A stretch of 64,000 nucleotides of DNA from Thermosynechococcus vestitus BP-1 (GTDB lineage: Bacteria > Cyanobacteriota > Cyanobacteriia > Thermosynechococcales > Thermosynechococcaceae). Position 1 is the stretch's first letter. Each line of letters opens with the position of its first letter. Positions 8,879 to 18,686 of the stretch are shown here, piece after piece. Location of the stretch: positions 992,001 through 1,056,000 of the forward strand of contig NC_004113.1 of assembly GCF_000011345.1 (NCBI RefSeq), read 5' to 3'. A model generated the notes under the pieces. The model ran no database searches and was not told where the DNA came from. It saw only the letters and a list, made by a program, of their open reading frames with translations. A program made the translations under genes and the position numbers.

Positions 8879-9116
8879 TCAAAGGAGTGATCAAAGGCAA
8901 CAAACACCCATGGGAAGACAGCCCCCGACTGACTCTCTCACTCAACCCAGCGCCCTTTGGCGGCAGTTGAATTGGTAGGATGCCGGTATGATTGCTTGAG
9001 GAGGGGTTTGCCCCTGGTGGCGATCGCCCAAAGTGGCACCTTCCCTGGAACCTCTCTAGACTGGAGAAGTCACTCAAGGATGGACATTAAATTTTAATGC
9101 ATGAGGGATACAAAGA

Positions 9117-9440
9117 ATGTCTTTACTAAAAAAATCCACCATTCCCTTGACGGTTTTCACTGCAGTGTCCCTCGGTGGTGGGGCGATCGCTACCCCCTAT
9201 CCTCCAGAGGTCGTTTCCCGCTTCACCAATGAATGCACAACCGCTCTAGAACAGCAAGTGCCCCAAATGGCCCAATACGGCAATGCCTACTGCACCTGTG
9301 TGATCAATGAACTGCAATCCTCGCTGACCTTAGCCGAGTTTCAAGCCATTGGTGAAAGTGTGCAAACCAATCCCAAGCCGGAAGTGCGCCAGATGCTCAC
9401 CAACACTGCCCAAACCTGCCTGCAACGAGTCAGCCAGTAA
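9117..9440 (+). CDS. small exported cysteine-containing protein, function unknown
   Basis: 107 residues. The N-terminus is a clear signal peptide (Lys-Lys then a hydrophobic run, Ala-rich cleavage region near residue 25). The mature part is helical with four cysteines in the pattern C...CTC...C, suggesting two disulfides in the periplasm or lumen. I do not recognise the family beyond cyanobacterial hypotheticals. It converges on metK with 31 bp between stops. Confidence 0.6.
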   Translation: MSLLKKSTIPLTVFTAVSLGGGAIATPYPPEVVSRFTNECTTALEQQVPQMAQYGNAYCTCVINELQSSLTLAEFQAIGESVQTNPKPEVRQMLTNTAQTCLQRVSQ

Positions 9441-9445
9441 TTAGA

Positions 9446-9463
9446 GGGGGGACAACTCCCCCC
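9446..9463. terminator. G6/C6 hairpin between convergent genes
   Basis: Seven-base stem GGGGGGA / TCCCCCC around a CAAC loop, placed exactly between two convergent stop codons. There is no T-run on either strand, so it is at best a bidirectional terminator or message-stabilising hairpin. Confidence 0.4.
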
Positions 9464-9471
9464 ATATGTTC

Positions 9472-10722
9472 CTAGACTGCACTTAGAAACTGAGCAGCAG
9501 CAGCTTGCAGATCGGCGACCTTATCGAGTTTTTCCCAAGGTAGGTCGAGATCATGACGCCCAAAGTGACCGTAGGCCGCCACATCTTGGTAGAAGCGACC
9601 ACCGCGCTCTTGGGGCAAGTGGCGCAGGTTAAGGGTTTGAATAATGGCAGCAGGACGCAGATCAAAGTGGGTTTTAATCAACTCCAGCAATTGCTCTGGG
9701 CTGAGTTTACCCGTGCCGAAGGTATCCACAAAAAGACTCATGGGACGGGCAACGCCAATGGCGTAGCTAATCTGCAACTCGCATTTGTCCGCCAGCCCTG
9801 CGGCAACGATATTTTTGGCAATGTAACGAGCCATGTAGGCGGCACTGCGATCTACCTTTGTCGGATCCTTACCGGAAAAGGCACCCCCCCCATGGCGGGC
9901 ATAACCACCGTAGGTATCCACCACCAGTTTGCGCCCCGTGAGTCCTGAATCCCCTTGGGGACCACCAATCACAAATTTGCCCGTAGGATTCACTAAAAAG
10001 CGGGTGTTTCCATCGGGCTGGAGGGTCAAATCGGCAAAAACCGGCTTGACAACTGCCTCCCAGAGATCGGCTTTAATCTTTGCTTGAACAGCGCTTTCCT
10101 CACTAATGTCATCAATGGTGGCTGTGTGTTGGGTCGAAATCAAAATTGTATCAATCCCCACTGGTTTGCCATCCTCATAGATGACCGTGACTTGGGTTTT
10201 GCCATCGGGACGTAAGTAGGGAAGCTGACCCGTTTTACGGACGGCAGCCAAGCGGCGCGCCATGCGGTGTGCCAAACTAATGGGCAAGGGCATATACTCA
10301 GGGGTTTCATTGCAGGCATAGCCAAACATAATTCCCTGATCGCCGGCGCCAATGCGATCCAGTTCGGCGTCACTGAGCTGCTCCCGGGCTTCCTGGGCGG
10401 TATCCACACCACGGGCAATGTCGGGGGATTGCTCATCAAGGGCCACAAGGACGGCACAGCTATTGGCGGCAAAGCCATTGTTAGCATCGGTATAGCCAAT
10501 TTCATGGATTTTCTGCCGCGCTAAGTTAACGTAGTTGACCTGTGCCTTGGTTGTAATTTCCCCAGTAATCAGGACTAAGCCCGTATTGACGACCACTTCA
10601 GCAGCCACGCGGCTCTGGGGGTCTTGGGTGAGCAAAGCATCCAGAATGGCATCGGCAATTTGGTCGCAAATTTTATCGGGGTGGCCTTCGGTGACGGACT
10701 CTGAACTGAATAAGTAACGCAA
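9472..10722 (-). CDS. metK: S-adenosylmethionine synthetase MetK
   Basis: 416 residues. It makes SAM from methionine and ATP in the cytoplasm. Motifs: N-terminal [19 protein letters not shown], and the P-loop-like [19 protein letters not shown]. The start is TTG at 10720-10722, decided by a TAGGAG ribosome-binding site nine bases upstream and by the universal family beginning ([16 protein letters not shown]); no better ATG exists. It stands alone with a ~186-bp leader before the divergent 10909 gene. I found no SAM riboswitch fold I could defend in that leader. Confidence 0.97.
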   Translation of the reverse strand: MRYLFSSESVTEGHPDKICDQIADAILDALLTQDPQSRVAAEVVVNTGLVLITGEITTKAQVNYVNLARQKIHEIGYTDANNGFAANSCAVLVALDEQSPDIARGVDTAQEAREQLSDAELDRIGAGDQGIMFGYACNETPEYMPLPISLAHRMARRLAAVRKTGQLPYLRPDGKTQVTVIYEDGKPVGIDTILISTQHTATIDDISEESAVQAKIKADLWEAVVKPVFADLTLQPDGNTRFLVNPTGKFVIGGPQGDSGLTGRKLVVDTYGGYARHGGGAFSGKDPTKVDRSAAYMARYIAKNIVAAGLADKCELQISYAIGVARPMSLFVDTFGTGKLSPEQLLELIKTHFDLRPAAIIQTLNLRHLPQERGGRFYQDVAAYGHFGRHDLDLPWEKLDKVADLQAAAAQFLSAV

Positions 10723-10908
10723 GATAGCACTCCTACGGCATGAAGGATTGAAAAAACGGCAAGAAACTGCCTGAGGGCAACACGGACTATTGACTAAAAA
10801 CTCAGCATTGGTTTCTAAATCCTAGAATTATAACTGAGCAGCGGGACGTTCCAAAGGAATGGCATGATTGGCTAGACTAGGGGCAGCTTTTAGACTTTAT
10901 CAAGTGGT

Positions 10909-11808
10909 ATGCCTGCCTTACGCTATGCCTACTATCCCGGTTGTGTGGCTCAAGGGGCCTGTCGGGAATTAGACCTCTCAACGCGGGCGATCGCCCCCCT
11001 GTTGGATATAGAGCTGGTGGTACTGAAGGAAGCCAGTTGTTGTGGCTCAGGCACATTTAAGGAAAATTCCTGGCTGCTAGAAGATACCGTGAATGCCCGC
11101 AACATTGCCCTTGCAGAACAGTTGGCCTTGCCCCTGTTGACCCATTGCAGCACCTGTCAGGGGGTGATTGGCCATGTGGATGAACGCCTCAAGACCTTTC
11201 AGCGCGATCGCCCGGAGTACGTGGCAGAAATTAACCAAGTGTTGACGCAACAGGGCTGCGCTCCCTACCAAGGCACAACAGAAGTCAAGCATTTGCTCTG
11301 GGCAATTGTGGGCGATGTGGGCATTGACCAGTTGCGCGATCGCGTCCGTCGTCCCCTCACAGGGCTTCGCTGCGCTGCCTTTTATGGCTGTTACCTCCTG
11401 CGCGCCCAAGAGAGACTCCCCTTTGATCATCCGCTTCACCCCACCTCGATGGAGCAGGTATTTGAGGCGGTAGGGGCGACCCCCATAGACTATGAGGGAC
11501 GTACCCAGTGCTGTGGTTGGCCAATTTCTAGCTATGCCACGGCCGCCAGTTTTGCGATGGCCGCCCAACGACTCCAGAGCGCGATCGCCAAAGGTGCGGA
11601 TTGCATTGTCACCCCCTGCCCCCTGTGTCACCTCAATCTCGACGCCCGCCAACCGGAGATTGCCCAGCAGGTGGGCGTTCCCCTCAATCTGCCGATTCTC
11701 CATTTGCCGCAACTGGTGGGTCTAGCCCTGGGTCTGAGTCCTGAGGAACTCGGTTTGAGAAAACACGTCGTCTCAACGCAGCCAGTATTGACCAAACTGG
11801 GTCTTTAG
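10909..11808 (+). CDS. heterodisulfide reductase subunit B-like (CCG-domain) protein
   Basis: 299 residues with two cysteine-rich CCG domains, seen as SCCGSGTF near residue 45 and QCCGWPISS near residue 203, plus the matching upstream cysteines (YPGC, CSTC, YGCYLL, CPLC). This is the HdrB/SdhE-type fold that binds a special [4Fe-4S] cluster. In cyanobacteria such stand-alone proteins are annotated as HdrB-like or as a succinate dehydrogenase C-like subunit; the physiological partner is unclear. Its stop overlaps that of the convergent 5-FCL gene by 4 bp. Confidence 0.82.
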   Translation: MPALRYAYYPGCVAQGACRELDLSTRAIAPLLDIELVVLKEASCCGSGTFKENSWLLEDTVNARNIALAEQLALPLLTHCSTCQGVIGHVDERLKTFQRDRPEYVAEINQVLTQQGCAPYQGTTEVKHLLWAIVGDVGIDQLRDRVRRPLTGLRCAAFYGCYLLRAQERLPFDHPLHPTSMEQVFEAVGATPIDYEGRTQCCGWPISSYATAASFAMAAQRLQSAIAKGADCIVTPCPLCHLNLDARQPEIAQQVGVPLNLPILHLPQLVGLALGLSPEELGLRKHVVSTQPVLTKLGL

Positions 11809-12377
11809 CGGATTTCCCAGAGGCCTGATTCAGTGCAAATCGCTTGCAGCCGCAGATCCCAGGGATCATGGGGCAGTTCTTCTACAACCGCTGCCTCAAA
11901 GACAATTCCCCAGCGACACACGTGCTGCCAGTCAGGGTGGGCAAAGAGGCGATCGAAAAAACCGGCGCCGTAGCCGAGGCGATACCCCCGGCGATCGCAG
12001 GCAACCGCCGGAATCAAACACAGATCAACACCAGCGGGATCAATAGGGGGAGCGTCAGGGGACGGTTGCCAGAGGCCATAGGGGCCTTGCTGGAGTGTGT
12101 CTTCTTTGCCATCAAAACAATGCCACTGTAGATTCCGGCCCACCACACGGGGTAAGCCCCACTGTTTCGGGACTGACCAGAGGGAGCGCAAATCCGGTTC
12201 GCGGCGATGGGGCACGTAGGTCAACACCGTGGTTGCCTGTTGAAACTGGGGATGATCAAACAACTGCTGACAAATGCGCCGACTGCGATCTTGCCACTCG
12301 CGATCGCTCAGGTGCTGCCGCCATTCAAGATAGTGTTGCCGCAATCTCCCTTTATCGATCATTGCTTTATCGATCAT
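11805..12377 (-). CDS. 5-formyltetrahydrofolate cyclo-ligase
   Basis: 190 residues. It converts 5-formyl-THF to 5,10-methenyl-THF using ATP. The signature [13 protein letters not shown] near residue 145 and the N-terminal basic [15 protein letters not shown] are present. Start uncertain: two ATGs (12377 and 12362) lie in a tandem 15-bp duplication (TTTATCGATCATTG twice on the + strand), so the protein begins MIDKAMIDK or MIDK. A TTG further upstream (12395) is less likely. Neither ATG has a strong ribosome-binding site. Confidence 0.88.
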   Translation of the reverse strand: MIDKAMIDKGRLRQHYLEWRQHLSDREWQDRSRRICQQLFDHPQFQQATTVLTYVPHRREPDLRSLWSVPKQWGLPRVVGRNLQWHCFDGKEDTLQQGPYGLWQPSPDAPPIDPAGVDLCLIPAVACDRRGYRLGYGAGFFDRLFAHPDWQHVCRWGIVFEAAVVEELPHDPWDLRLQAICTESGLWEIR

Positions 12378-12442
12378 TGATTTGCTGGGCCCCAAAGCCC
12401 CACTTTAGGATATGACAGAGTCAATGTTTAACCCTAGAAACA

Positions 12443-12745
12443 ATGCAACTATCTCCCCAAGAAAAAGACAAACTCCTGATTTTTACGGCTGCTCTTGTGG
12501 CCGAACGTCGCAAAGCCCGGGGTCTCAAGCTCAATTATCCTGAAGCAGTGGCCTATATTTCTGCGGCCATCTTGGAAGGAGCGCGGGAGGGGCGCACCGT
12601 TGCCGATTTGATGAACTATGGCACAACGCTGCTCACCCGTGATGATGTCATGGAGGGGGTGCCAGAAATGCTCACAGAGGTGCAAGTCGAGGCAACATTT
12701 CCCGATGGCACAAAGCTGGTAACAGTACATACCCCCATTCGCTGA
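12443..12745 (+). CDS. ureA: urease gamma subunit UreA
   Basis: 100 residues, the standard length for UreA, starting [12 protein letters not shown] and containing KLNYPEAVA and [21 protein letters not shown]. It is the small non-catalytic subunit of nickel urease. The catalytic (ureC) and beta (ureB) subunits and accessory genes are not adjacent, unlike the operon of most bacteria; scattered urease genes are known in some cyanobacteria. Confidence 0.96.
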   Translation: MQLSPQEKDKLLIFTAALVAERRKARGLKLNYPEAVAYISAAILEGAREGRTVADLMNYGTTLLTRDDVMEGVPEMLTEVQVEATFPDGTKLVTVHTPIR

Positions 12746-12850
12746 AGTCTCAAAAAGCCTCAGGAGCGTGCCAGCGGCGAACGAGGCACACATCCCCAAT
12801 GGCAAGAATTTTCTGGTCCTTTAAATCCCGATAAAAATAGTCGGATATAT

Positions 12851-12879
12851 TTGACAGGGCGATCGCCCCCTGCTAGGAT
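12851..12879 (+). promoter_or_regulatory. sigma-70-type promoter of thrC
   Basis: TTGACA at 12851-12856, a 17-bp spacer containing a HIP1 octamer, and TAGGAT at 12874-12879. This is a near-consensus housekeeping promoter. It would start transcription about 25 bp before the thrC ATG at 12913. Confidence 0.7.
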
Positions 12880-12912
12880 GGTCAACAACTTGTCTGAGGC
12901 CGTCTAAGACCT

Positions 12913-14211
12913 ATGACCGCAACCTTGACCTCCACCACCGAAACCGCCTACTTTACCCACCTCAAATGCAAAGAGTGTGGTGCAGAGTACGAGCCCCAAG
13001 CGATTCATGTCTGTGAGTACTGTTTTGGCCCCCTAGAGGTGAAGTACGATTTGGAACGCTTGGCGGCAGCTGTAACGCGCAGCACCATTGAGGCAGGTCC
13101 GAAGTCCATTTGGCGCTACCGTCCCTTTTTGCCGGTGACCTCGGCAGAGCCCATTGATGTGGGCACAGGAATGACTCCCCTCATCAAAGCGCAGCGGCTG
13201 GCGCGGCGGCTGGGGCTCAAGCATCTGTACATCAAAAACGATGCGGTGAACATGCCTACCCTCAGCTTTAAGGATCGGGTGGTATCGGTGGCGTTGACAC
13301 GGGCGCGGGAATTGGGCTTTACGACAGTCTCCTGTGCCAGTACCGGCAATTTGGCGAATTCAACGGCGGCGATCGCGGCCCATGCGGGGCTAGACTGCTG
13401 CGTGTTTATTCCAGCGGATCTGGAAGCGGGTAAGGTCTTGGGGACGCTCATCTATGGGCCAACGGTGATGGCGGTTGAGGGCAACTACGATCAGGTCAAC
13501 CGCCTCTGCTCGGAGGTGGCAAATACCCATGGCTGGGGGTTTGTCAATATCAATTTGCGCCCCTACTATTCGGAAGGGTCAAAGACGCTAGGTTATGAGG
13601 TGATTGAGCAGTTGGGCTGGCAACTGCCTGACCACATTGTGGCTCCCTTGGCTTCTGGCTCTCTGTTCACGAAAATTTACAAAGGCTTCCGGGAATTTGT
13701 GGCAGTGGGTCTAGTGGCTGACAAACCTGTGCGCTGTAGTGGTGCCCAAGCGGTCGGTTGCTCCCCCATTGCCCAAGCCTATGCCGAGGGGCGGGACTTT
13801 GTGGCACCCGTGAAGCCCAACACCATTGCTAAATCCATTGCCATTGGTAACCCCGCCGATGGTGTCTATGCCTTAGAAATTGCCCGCAAAACCAATGGGG
13901 CGATCGCTGCGGCCACCGATGAAGAAATTGTGGCAGGCATTAAGCTGCTTGCGGAAACGGAAGGGATTTTCACCGAAACTGCTGGCGGTACCACAATTGC
14001 TGTTCTCAAAAAGTTGGTGGAATCGGGCAAAATTGACCCCGAAGAGGTGACCGTCGTCTATATCACGGGCAATGGCCTGAAAACCCAAGAGGCGGTACAA
14101 AACGATATCGGTCAACCTTTGAGGATTGAACCCAAGTTGGCCAGCTTTGAGCGCGCCCTAGAGCGATCGCGCACCCTCGAACGGTTGGATTGGCAACCGG
14201 TATTGGTCTAG
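12913..14211 (+). CDS. thrC: threonine synthase ThrC
   Basis: 432 residues. PLP enzyme of fold type II converting O-phosphohomoserine to threonine. Visible: an N-terminal zinc-ribbon-like part (CKECGAEYEP...CEYC), the PLP lysine in PTLSFKDR, the SCASTGNLANSTAA phosphate loop and GGTTIAVLKKL near the C-terminus. Longer than the short bacterial form because of the N-terminal Cys region, as in plant/cyanobacterial enzymes. It precedes a MoaD-like carrier by 50 bp. Confidence 0.95.
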   Translation: MTATLTSTTETAYFTHLKCKECGAEYEPQAIHVCEYCFGPLEVKYDLERLAAAVTRSTIEAGPKSIWRYRPFLPVTSAEPIDVGTGMTPLIKAQRLARRLGLKHLYIKNDAVNMPTLSFKDRVVSVALTRARELGFTTVSCASTGNLANSTAAIAAHAGLDCCVFIPADLEAGKVLGTLIYGPTVMAVEGNYDQVNRLCSEVANTHGWGFVNINLRPYYSEGSKTLGYEVIEQLGWQLPDHIVAPLASGSLFTKIYKGFREFVAVGLVADKPVRCSGAQAVGCSPIAQAYAEGRDFVAPVKPNTIAKSIAIGNPADGVYALEIARKTNGAIAAATDEEIVAGIKLLAETEGIFTETAGGTTIAVLKKLVESGKIDPEEVTVVYITGNGLKTQEAVQNDIGQPLRIEPKLASFERALERSRTLERLDWQPVLV

Positions 14212-14261
14212 TGAGTTTTGCCAACACTTTATCGAAATCGATGGATGGTTTGTAGAGATCT

Positions 14262-14537
14262 ATGGCTGTTACTGTTTTGATTCCAACTCCCTTGCAAAAA
14301 CTCACCCGCGATCGGGCAACGGTGGAGTGTCAAGCCCAATCGATCGCTGAACTCCTGGACAAGCTGGAGCAGGACTGCCCTGGCATTAAGGGGCGCCTCT
14401 GTGATGAAAACGGCCAACTGCGGCGGTTTGTGAATTTCTACGTCAATAACGAGGATATTCGCTTCCTCAATGGCATTGAAACACCCCTTAAGGATGGTGA
14501 TGAGGTGAGCATCATTCCCGCGATCGCGGGCGGCTAA
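14262..14537 (+). CDS. MoaD/ThiS-family sulfur carrier protein
   Basis: 91 residues with a beta-grasp pattern and the diagnostic C-terminal ...IIPAIAGG, whose last Gly becomes the thiocarboxylate. Placement directly downstream of thrC recurs in cyanobacteria and resembles the CysO arrangement of actinobacteria, so a sulfur-delivery role in amino-acid metabolism is more likely than molybdopterin synthesis. Partner E1 enzyme not in the window. Confidence 0.85.
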   Translation: MAVTVLIPTPLQKLTRDRATVECQAQSIAELLDKLEQDCPGIKGRLCDENGQLRRFVNFYVNNEDIRFLNGIETPLKDGDEVSIIPAIAGG

Positions 14538-14706
14538 GGGGGCGCAAAGGGATGGTCTGATTCTTGCTGCCCAAATGGCTGACTTGGCCCATAGGCAAAA
14601 CATAGGCCAACTCTAGGGCGAGAAGGCGATGCCCCTAGGGGATGATTTGACCGCTCGCCAGTAGACATTTGTTAGGATCAGGGCACCGTTTTTCCCTGCT
14701 GCCTTT

Positions 14707-16947
14707 ATGTTTCAGTCTTGGCTGCAACCCCTTGCCCACTCACCAATGCTAGCGCCAGCCAAAGATATTGAGGATTCCCTGCTGCTGCGCCTAGGGGTAT
14801 TGGGCATGGTGATAGTTGGCCTGGTGGCCACGGATGTTGCCTCAGAAACAACGAATAGTTTTTGGGCAGTTCCCCTCTCCATTACCGGTTTTGGTTGGAG
14901 TTGGTGGGCACGGCGGCAAAGGAATGTTGTCGCCAAGCTAGTGATTGCCATTGGTATGTTGGTGGCATTGGCGGTGTTTTTAGGGCGGCTGGCAGCCCTT
15001 AACCAAGATTCACGGGTGTTGCTGACGGAACTGTTAATCCAACTGCAAGTGCTCCACAGTTTTGACTTGCCCCGCCGCAAGGATCTGGGCTACTCGATGG
15101 TGATTGCCCTGATTTTGATCAGTGTCGCCGCCACCCTCAGTCAAACCATGATCTTTGGGGTGTTTCTTTTAATCTTTCTGGCGATCGCCCTGCCGGTTTT
15201 AGTCCTCGACTACCGCTCACGCCTGGGCTTGCTATCCACGACACTCAAATCCCTGCGCTTGCCTTGGCGGCAATGGGTTGGTCTCTTTGCCCTGATTCTT
15301 GGTTTGGGAATGGGGGTCTTTGTGCTGCTGCCGCGTTTCCCTGGGTATCAGATTCGCACCTTGCCCGTCAGTGCTGAAATTGAAGTTCAAGGGAAGTTTG
15401 ACCAAACCCGCGTGATCAATCCGGGCTATGTCAGTGGTCGTGGTGGGGGCACTTTGGCGGAGCAACTGACCCATCAAACCTTCGATTCGAACTTTTACTA
15501 TGGCTTTGGTGCTGAAATTGACCAGACCATCGGGGGCATGATGACCCCCCAGGAGCTCATGCGAGTGCGATCGCAGGCCCCGGGCTTCTGGCGAGTCCTT
15601 GCCTTCGACCAATATACCGGGCGGGGCTGGCGCATTAGTCGCAATGATGAGGCAGAAGTGCTGCAGCGTTCCCCTTGGAGTTTTCGCTATCTGCTGCCGC
15701 AGCAACTCTCCCAGATGCCGACACGGGAAGTGATTCAGACCTACACGATTGTTTCTGAGTTTAGTAACCTCATTCCCCACCTCTATGAGCCGCGCGAACT
15801 CTATTTTCCCACCCGTGAAATTGCCCGCGATCTCGATGGTGGGCTGCGGGCGCCGCTGCCCTTGCCGCCGGGGCTGACCTATTCCGTCATTTCTCAAGTG
15901 CCGGTGCGCGATCGCTCCCTGTTGCGCAGAGCGCCTAGACTGAATTCTCCCCTAGGGTATGAAGCCTACTTGGCAGTACCAGCGGCTCTCAAACCGCGAC
16001 TCCAAGCCCTCGCTAAGGATCTGCTTGCCAAGGCCGATCGCTCCATTCCCGAACCCTACGAGCAAGCCCTTTACCTCACCCAGGCCCTGAAGCAATCCTA
16101 TGCCCTGAACACCAATCTTCCCGAACTCGGTAAAGATCAAGATTTAGTGGAGGCCTTTCTGTTTGAGTGGCGCGGGGGCTATCCCGATCACTTTTCCAGT
16201 GCGTTGACACTGCTGTTGCGCAGCATTGGTATTCCCAGCCGCTTAGTCACAGGGTTAGGCCCAGGGGAATTTAACCCCTTCACGGGTCTGTACGTGGTTC
16301 GTAATACCGATGCCTATGCCTTGACGGAGGCCTACTTCCCCAATTTGGGGTGGTTTCTCTTTGATCCGATTCCAGGGCACGATCTCTATCCAGCCACCCT
16401 AGAGGTAGATCAAACCTTTAGCGTTCTCCAGCAGTTTTGGCAGTGGGTCACCGGCTGGTTGCCGACTCCAGTGACGGGATTCTTTGGTACCCTTTTTGCC
16501 ACCCTTGCAACCGTCTTGCAAAAATTCTTTGATTTGTTTAGCCAAGGACTGGGGGGTATTGTCCAAGGGATTTTGCTTCTCTTGGGTGGCGCCATCAGTG
16601 TCTGGGGCTTCTGGTCCGCTTTCCATGGATGGCGCTACCGTCAACGCCTGCACAAACTGCCCCCGATCGCCCGCCTCTATGTGCAAATGCTCGATGGTCT
16701 AGCACAGCAGGGATTACCGAAGCGCGCCAATCAAACCCCTTGGGAATACGCGCGATCGCTGCAAACCTCTAGCCACCTGGATGCCGTCAGTCAGCGTGCC
16801 ATTGCAGCCCTGACCCAGGCCTATGTGGCTTGGCGCTATGGCGGTGATTGCCCCCCCTTGCCTCCCCTAAAGCGGGCCCTTAACCAACTGCGACAACAAC
16901 GCTGGCGATCGCTGCAACGCACAGTAGCCGGTTGGCGCCGTCGTTAA
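14707..16947 (+). CDS. TgpA-type membrane protein with degenerate transglutaminase core
   Basis: 746 residues. Residues ~1-215 form multiple transmembrane helices (DUF3488/TgpA N-terminal), ~225-430 an external domain, ~440-565 a transglutaminase-like core, then one more helix (~625-645) and a cytoplasmic DUF4129-like tail. In active members the core reads G-x-C-x-H-F and later H-A-W-x-E. Here it is GGYPDHFSSAL (Pro493 where Cys belongs) and DAYALTEAYFP (Tyr where His belongs), while DPIPG keeps the Asp. It therefore probably lacks transglutaminase or protease activity and may bind peptides or cell-wall material. Confidence 0.85.
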   Translation: MFQSWLQPLAHSPMLAPAKDIEDSLLLRLGVLGMVIVGLVATDVASETTNSFWAVPLSITGFGWSWWARRQRNVVAKLVIAIGMLVALAVFLGRLAALNQDSRVLLTELLIQLQVLHSFDLPRRKDLGYSMVIALILISVAATLSQTMIFGVFLLIFLAIALPVLVLDYRSRLGLLSTTLKSLRLPWRQWVGLFALILGLGMGVFVLLPRFPGYQIRTLPVSAEIEVQGKFDQTRVINPGYVSGRGGGTLAEQLTHQTFDSNFYYGFGAEIDQTIGGMMTPQELMRVRSQAPGFWRVLAFDQYTGRGWRISRNDEAEVLQRSPWSFRYLLPQQLSQMPTREVIQTYTIVSEFSNLIPHLYEPRELYFPTREIARDLDGGLRAPLPLPPGLTYSVISQVPVRDRSLLRRAPRLNSPLGYEAYLAVPAALKPRLQALAKDLLAKADRSIPEPYEQALYLTQALKQSYALNTNLPELGKDQDLVEAFLFEWRGGYPDHFSSALTLLLRSIGIPSRLVTGLGPGEFNPFTGLYVVRNTDAYALTEAYFPNLGWFLFDPIPGHDLYPATLEVDQTFSVLQQFWQWVTGWLPTPVTGFFGTLFATLATVLQKFFDLFSQGLGGIVQGILLLLGGAISVWGFWSAFHGWRYRQRLHKLPPIARLYVQMLDGLAQQGLPKRANQTPWEYARSLQTSSHLDAVSQRAIAALTQAYVAWRYGGDCPPLPPLKRALNQLRQQRWRSLQRTVAGWRRR

Positions 16948-18284
16948 CTCTCGTCCTTGTGGTCGCTCTCATCGGCGAGGGCATCATCGCTCACCAGTTC
17001 AGTCACCAGCACCTTATCAACCCGGTTGCCATCCATATCCACCACTTCAAAGCGCAGACCATCGGTTTCAATATAATCTCCCGACTGCGGAATGCGACCA
17101 AATAGCGTAATGATGAGCCCGCCAAGGGTGTGGTAGTTAGCGGTGTCCTCCTCCGGCAAGGTTTCCCGCCGCAGCAATTCCTTGAGTTCATAGGTAGAAA
17201 TCAGACCATCCAACAGCAAAGAGCCATCCTCCCGCTGAATAATTTGTGGTTCCTCCTCCTCATCGTGGCGCAGGGTGCCAATAATTGCTTCCGTAAGATC
17301 ATTGAGGGTGACGAGTCCTTCAATGCCACCGTATTCATCGGTAATCAGAGCAATGTGTTGGCTCGACTGGCGAAAGAGTTCAAGGACATCCAGCGCCGGT
17401 AGGCCTTCGGGAACAAACAGCGCCGGCTGCACCAGTTGCCGCAGGTCAATGGTTTGCTGGGTTAAGCGAGCCGCTAAAAAATCCTTGGCGGAGATAATCC
17501 CCAAGCAGTGATCAATGGTTTCCTCAGCAACAGGAAACCGTGAATGGGAACTGGCTAGGATTTCCGCCTCTATTTCTTCAAGGGAAGATTCAATATCCAG
17601 CCAAACAATATCGGTGCGGGGAGTCATGATGGACTGAATCGGGCGATCGCCCAAGTTAAAAATCCGCGTCACCATGTCCTGCTCTGCCACTTCAAAGAGA
17701 CCCGCCCGTGCCCCCTGCTCAATCAGGACCTTGATTTCATCCTCCGTAACCGTTTGGTCGGCAGTGGTGGCAATGCCCAGTACTTGCAAGATGGCATCTG
17801 TGGAGACGCTGAGTAAATGCACAATCGGGGCTGCTAATTTCGTCAACCAAGTCATTGGCTTGGCAATATTGCAGGCGATCGCCTCCGGATAGGTCATGGC
17901 AATCCGCTTGGGCACCAGTTCACCCATCACCAAGGAAAGATAGGTAATCCCCGTTACCACAAGGGCAATACTCAAAGGCTGGCTGTATTGACCCAACCAT
18001 GGCACGGGACTCAGGACAGCCTGTAACCGCTGGGCAAGGGTGGCTCCCCCCACCGCCCCACTGAGAATACCAATCAGAGTAATGCCAATTTGTACAGCCG
18101 AGAGAAAATCATTGGGGGAGTTGGCGAGTTTCAGAGCTGCCCTTGCTTTGCGTTTACCGCGTTTGGCCAGTTGCTCGAGGCGGACTTTGCGGGCAGAGAC
18201 CACTGCGATTTCAGCACCAGCAAAAATGCCATTGGCGATGATGAGCAGCAGGACAAGTAAAATTTCTAAGGCAGCGGCAGACAT
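16944..18284 (-). CDS. CNNM/CorC-type membrane transporter-like protein (DUF21-CBS-CorC_HlyC)
   Basis: 446 residues: DUF21 with four hydrophobic segments (residues ~1-195), a CBS pair (~205-330, with IMTPRTDIVWLD), and the C-terminal CorC_HlyC domain (~350-430). Known members are linked to magnesium or cobalt efflux; 'hemolysin' is a historical label. It converges on the TgpA-like gene with a 4-bp overlap of coding ends. Confidence 0.92.
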   Translation of the reverse strand: MSAAALEILLVLLLIIANGIFAGAEIAVVSARKVRLEQLAKRGKRKARAALKLANSPNDFLSAVQIGITLIGILSGAVGGATLAQRLQAVLSPVPWLGQYSQPLSIALVVTGITYLSLVMGELVPKRIAMTYPEAIACNIAKPMTWLTKLAAPIVHLLSVSTDAILQVLGIATTADQTVTEDEIKVLIEQGARAGLFEVAEQDMVTRIFNLGDRPIQSIMTPRTDIVWLDIESSLEEIEAEILASSHSRFPVAEETIDHCLGIISAKDFLAARLTQQTIDLRQLVQPALFVPEGLPALDVLELFRQSSQHIALITDEYGGIEGLVTLNDLTEAIIGTLRHDEEEEPQIIQREDGSLLLDGLISTYELKELLRRETLPEEDTANYHTLGGLIITLFGRIPQSGDYIETDGLRFEVVDMDGNRVDKVLVTELVSDDALADESDHKDES

Positions 18285-18686
18285 TGCAGCTATTCTTCTA
18301 GGGGCAACCCCAGATATCGATTCTCCCTCGGCGTCGTCGGTGGTCAGGCTTATTCAAGAGACTGCTCCTTTAGTGCCGATGTTGTTTCCATGATGCTGAA
18401 TAAATTGCGCCTCTGCCATATCGTGCTATCGAGGGGATGTGATTCCATTATTAAGCAATCTTTGCTGTCTTGAGGGGGGTTCATCCTATTGCAAAGGGCT
18501 GTATAGCAGTCAGGATACTGGAATCTGGGAGACGCTACAAGAGGCAGATACTGACCAAGGGCATCCTAGAGTAGATGTGATGTTTCCCTCCCTAGGCAAT
18601 GCAGGCGCGGCTGCAACGCTTCCTGACTTGAGGGGCGATCGCGACTCTGGTGCTGTTGATCGTGGCTTTTCTCTTCGCCCTATCTA
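18285..18686. other. gene-free stretch
   Basis: About 400 bp between the start of the CNNM gene and the end of the hpnB-like gene, both on the - strand. It should hold the CNNM promoter. A hydrophobic reading frame after 18650 (+ strand) overlaps antisense to the next gene and has a TGA only ten codons after its ATG, so it is not called. Confidence 0.4.

Noticed and set aside
10723-10908. SAM riboswitch before metK
   Set aside because: No conserved SAM-aptamer core could be recognised by eye; covariance-model search would be needed.
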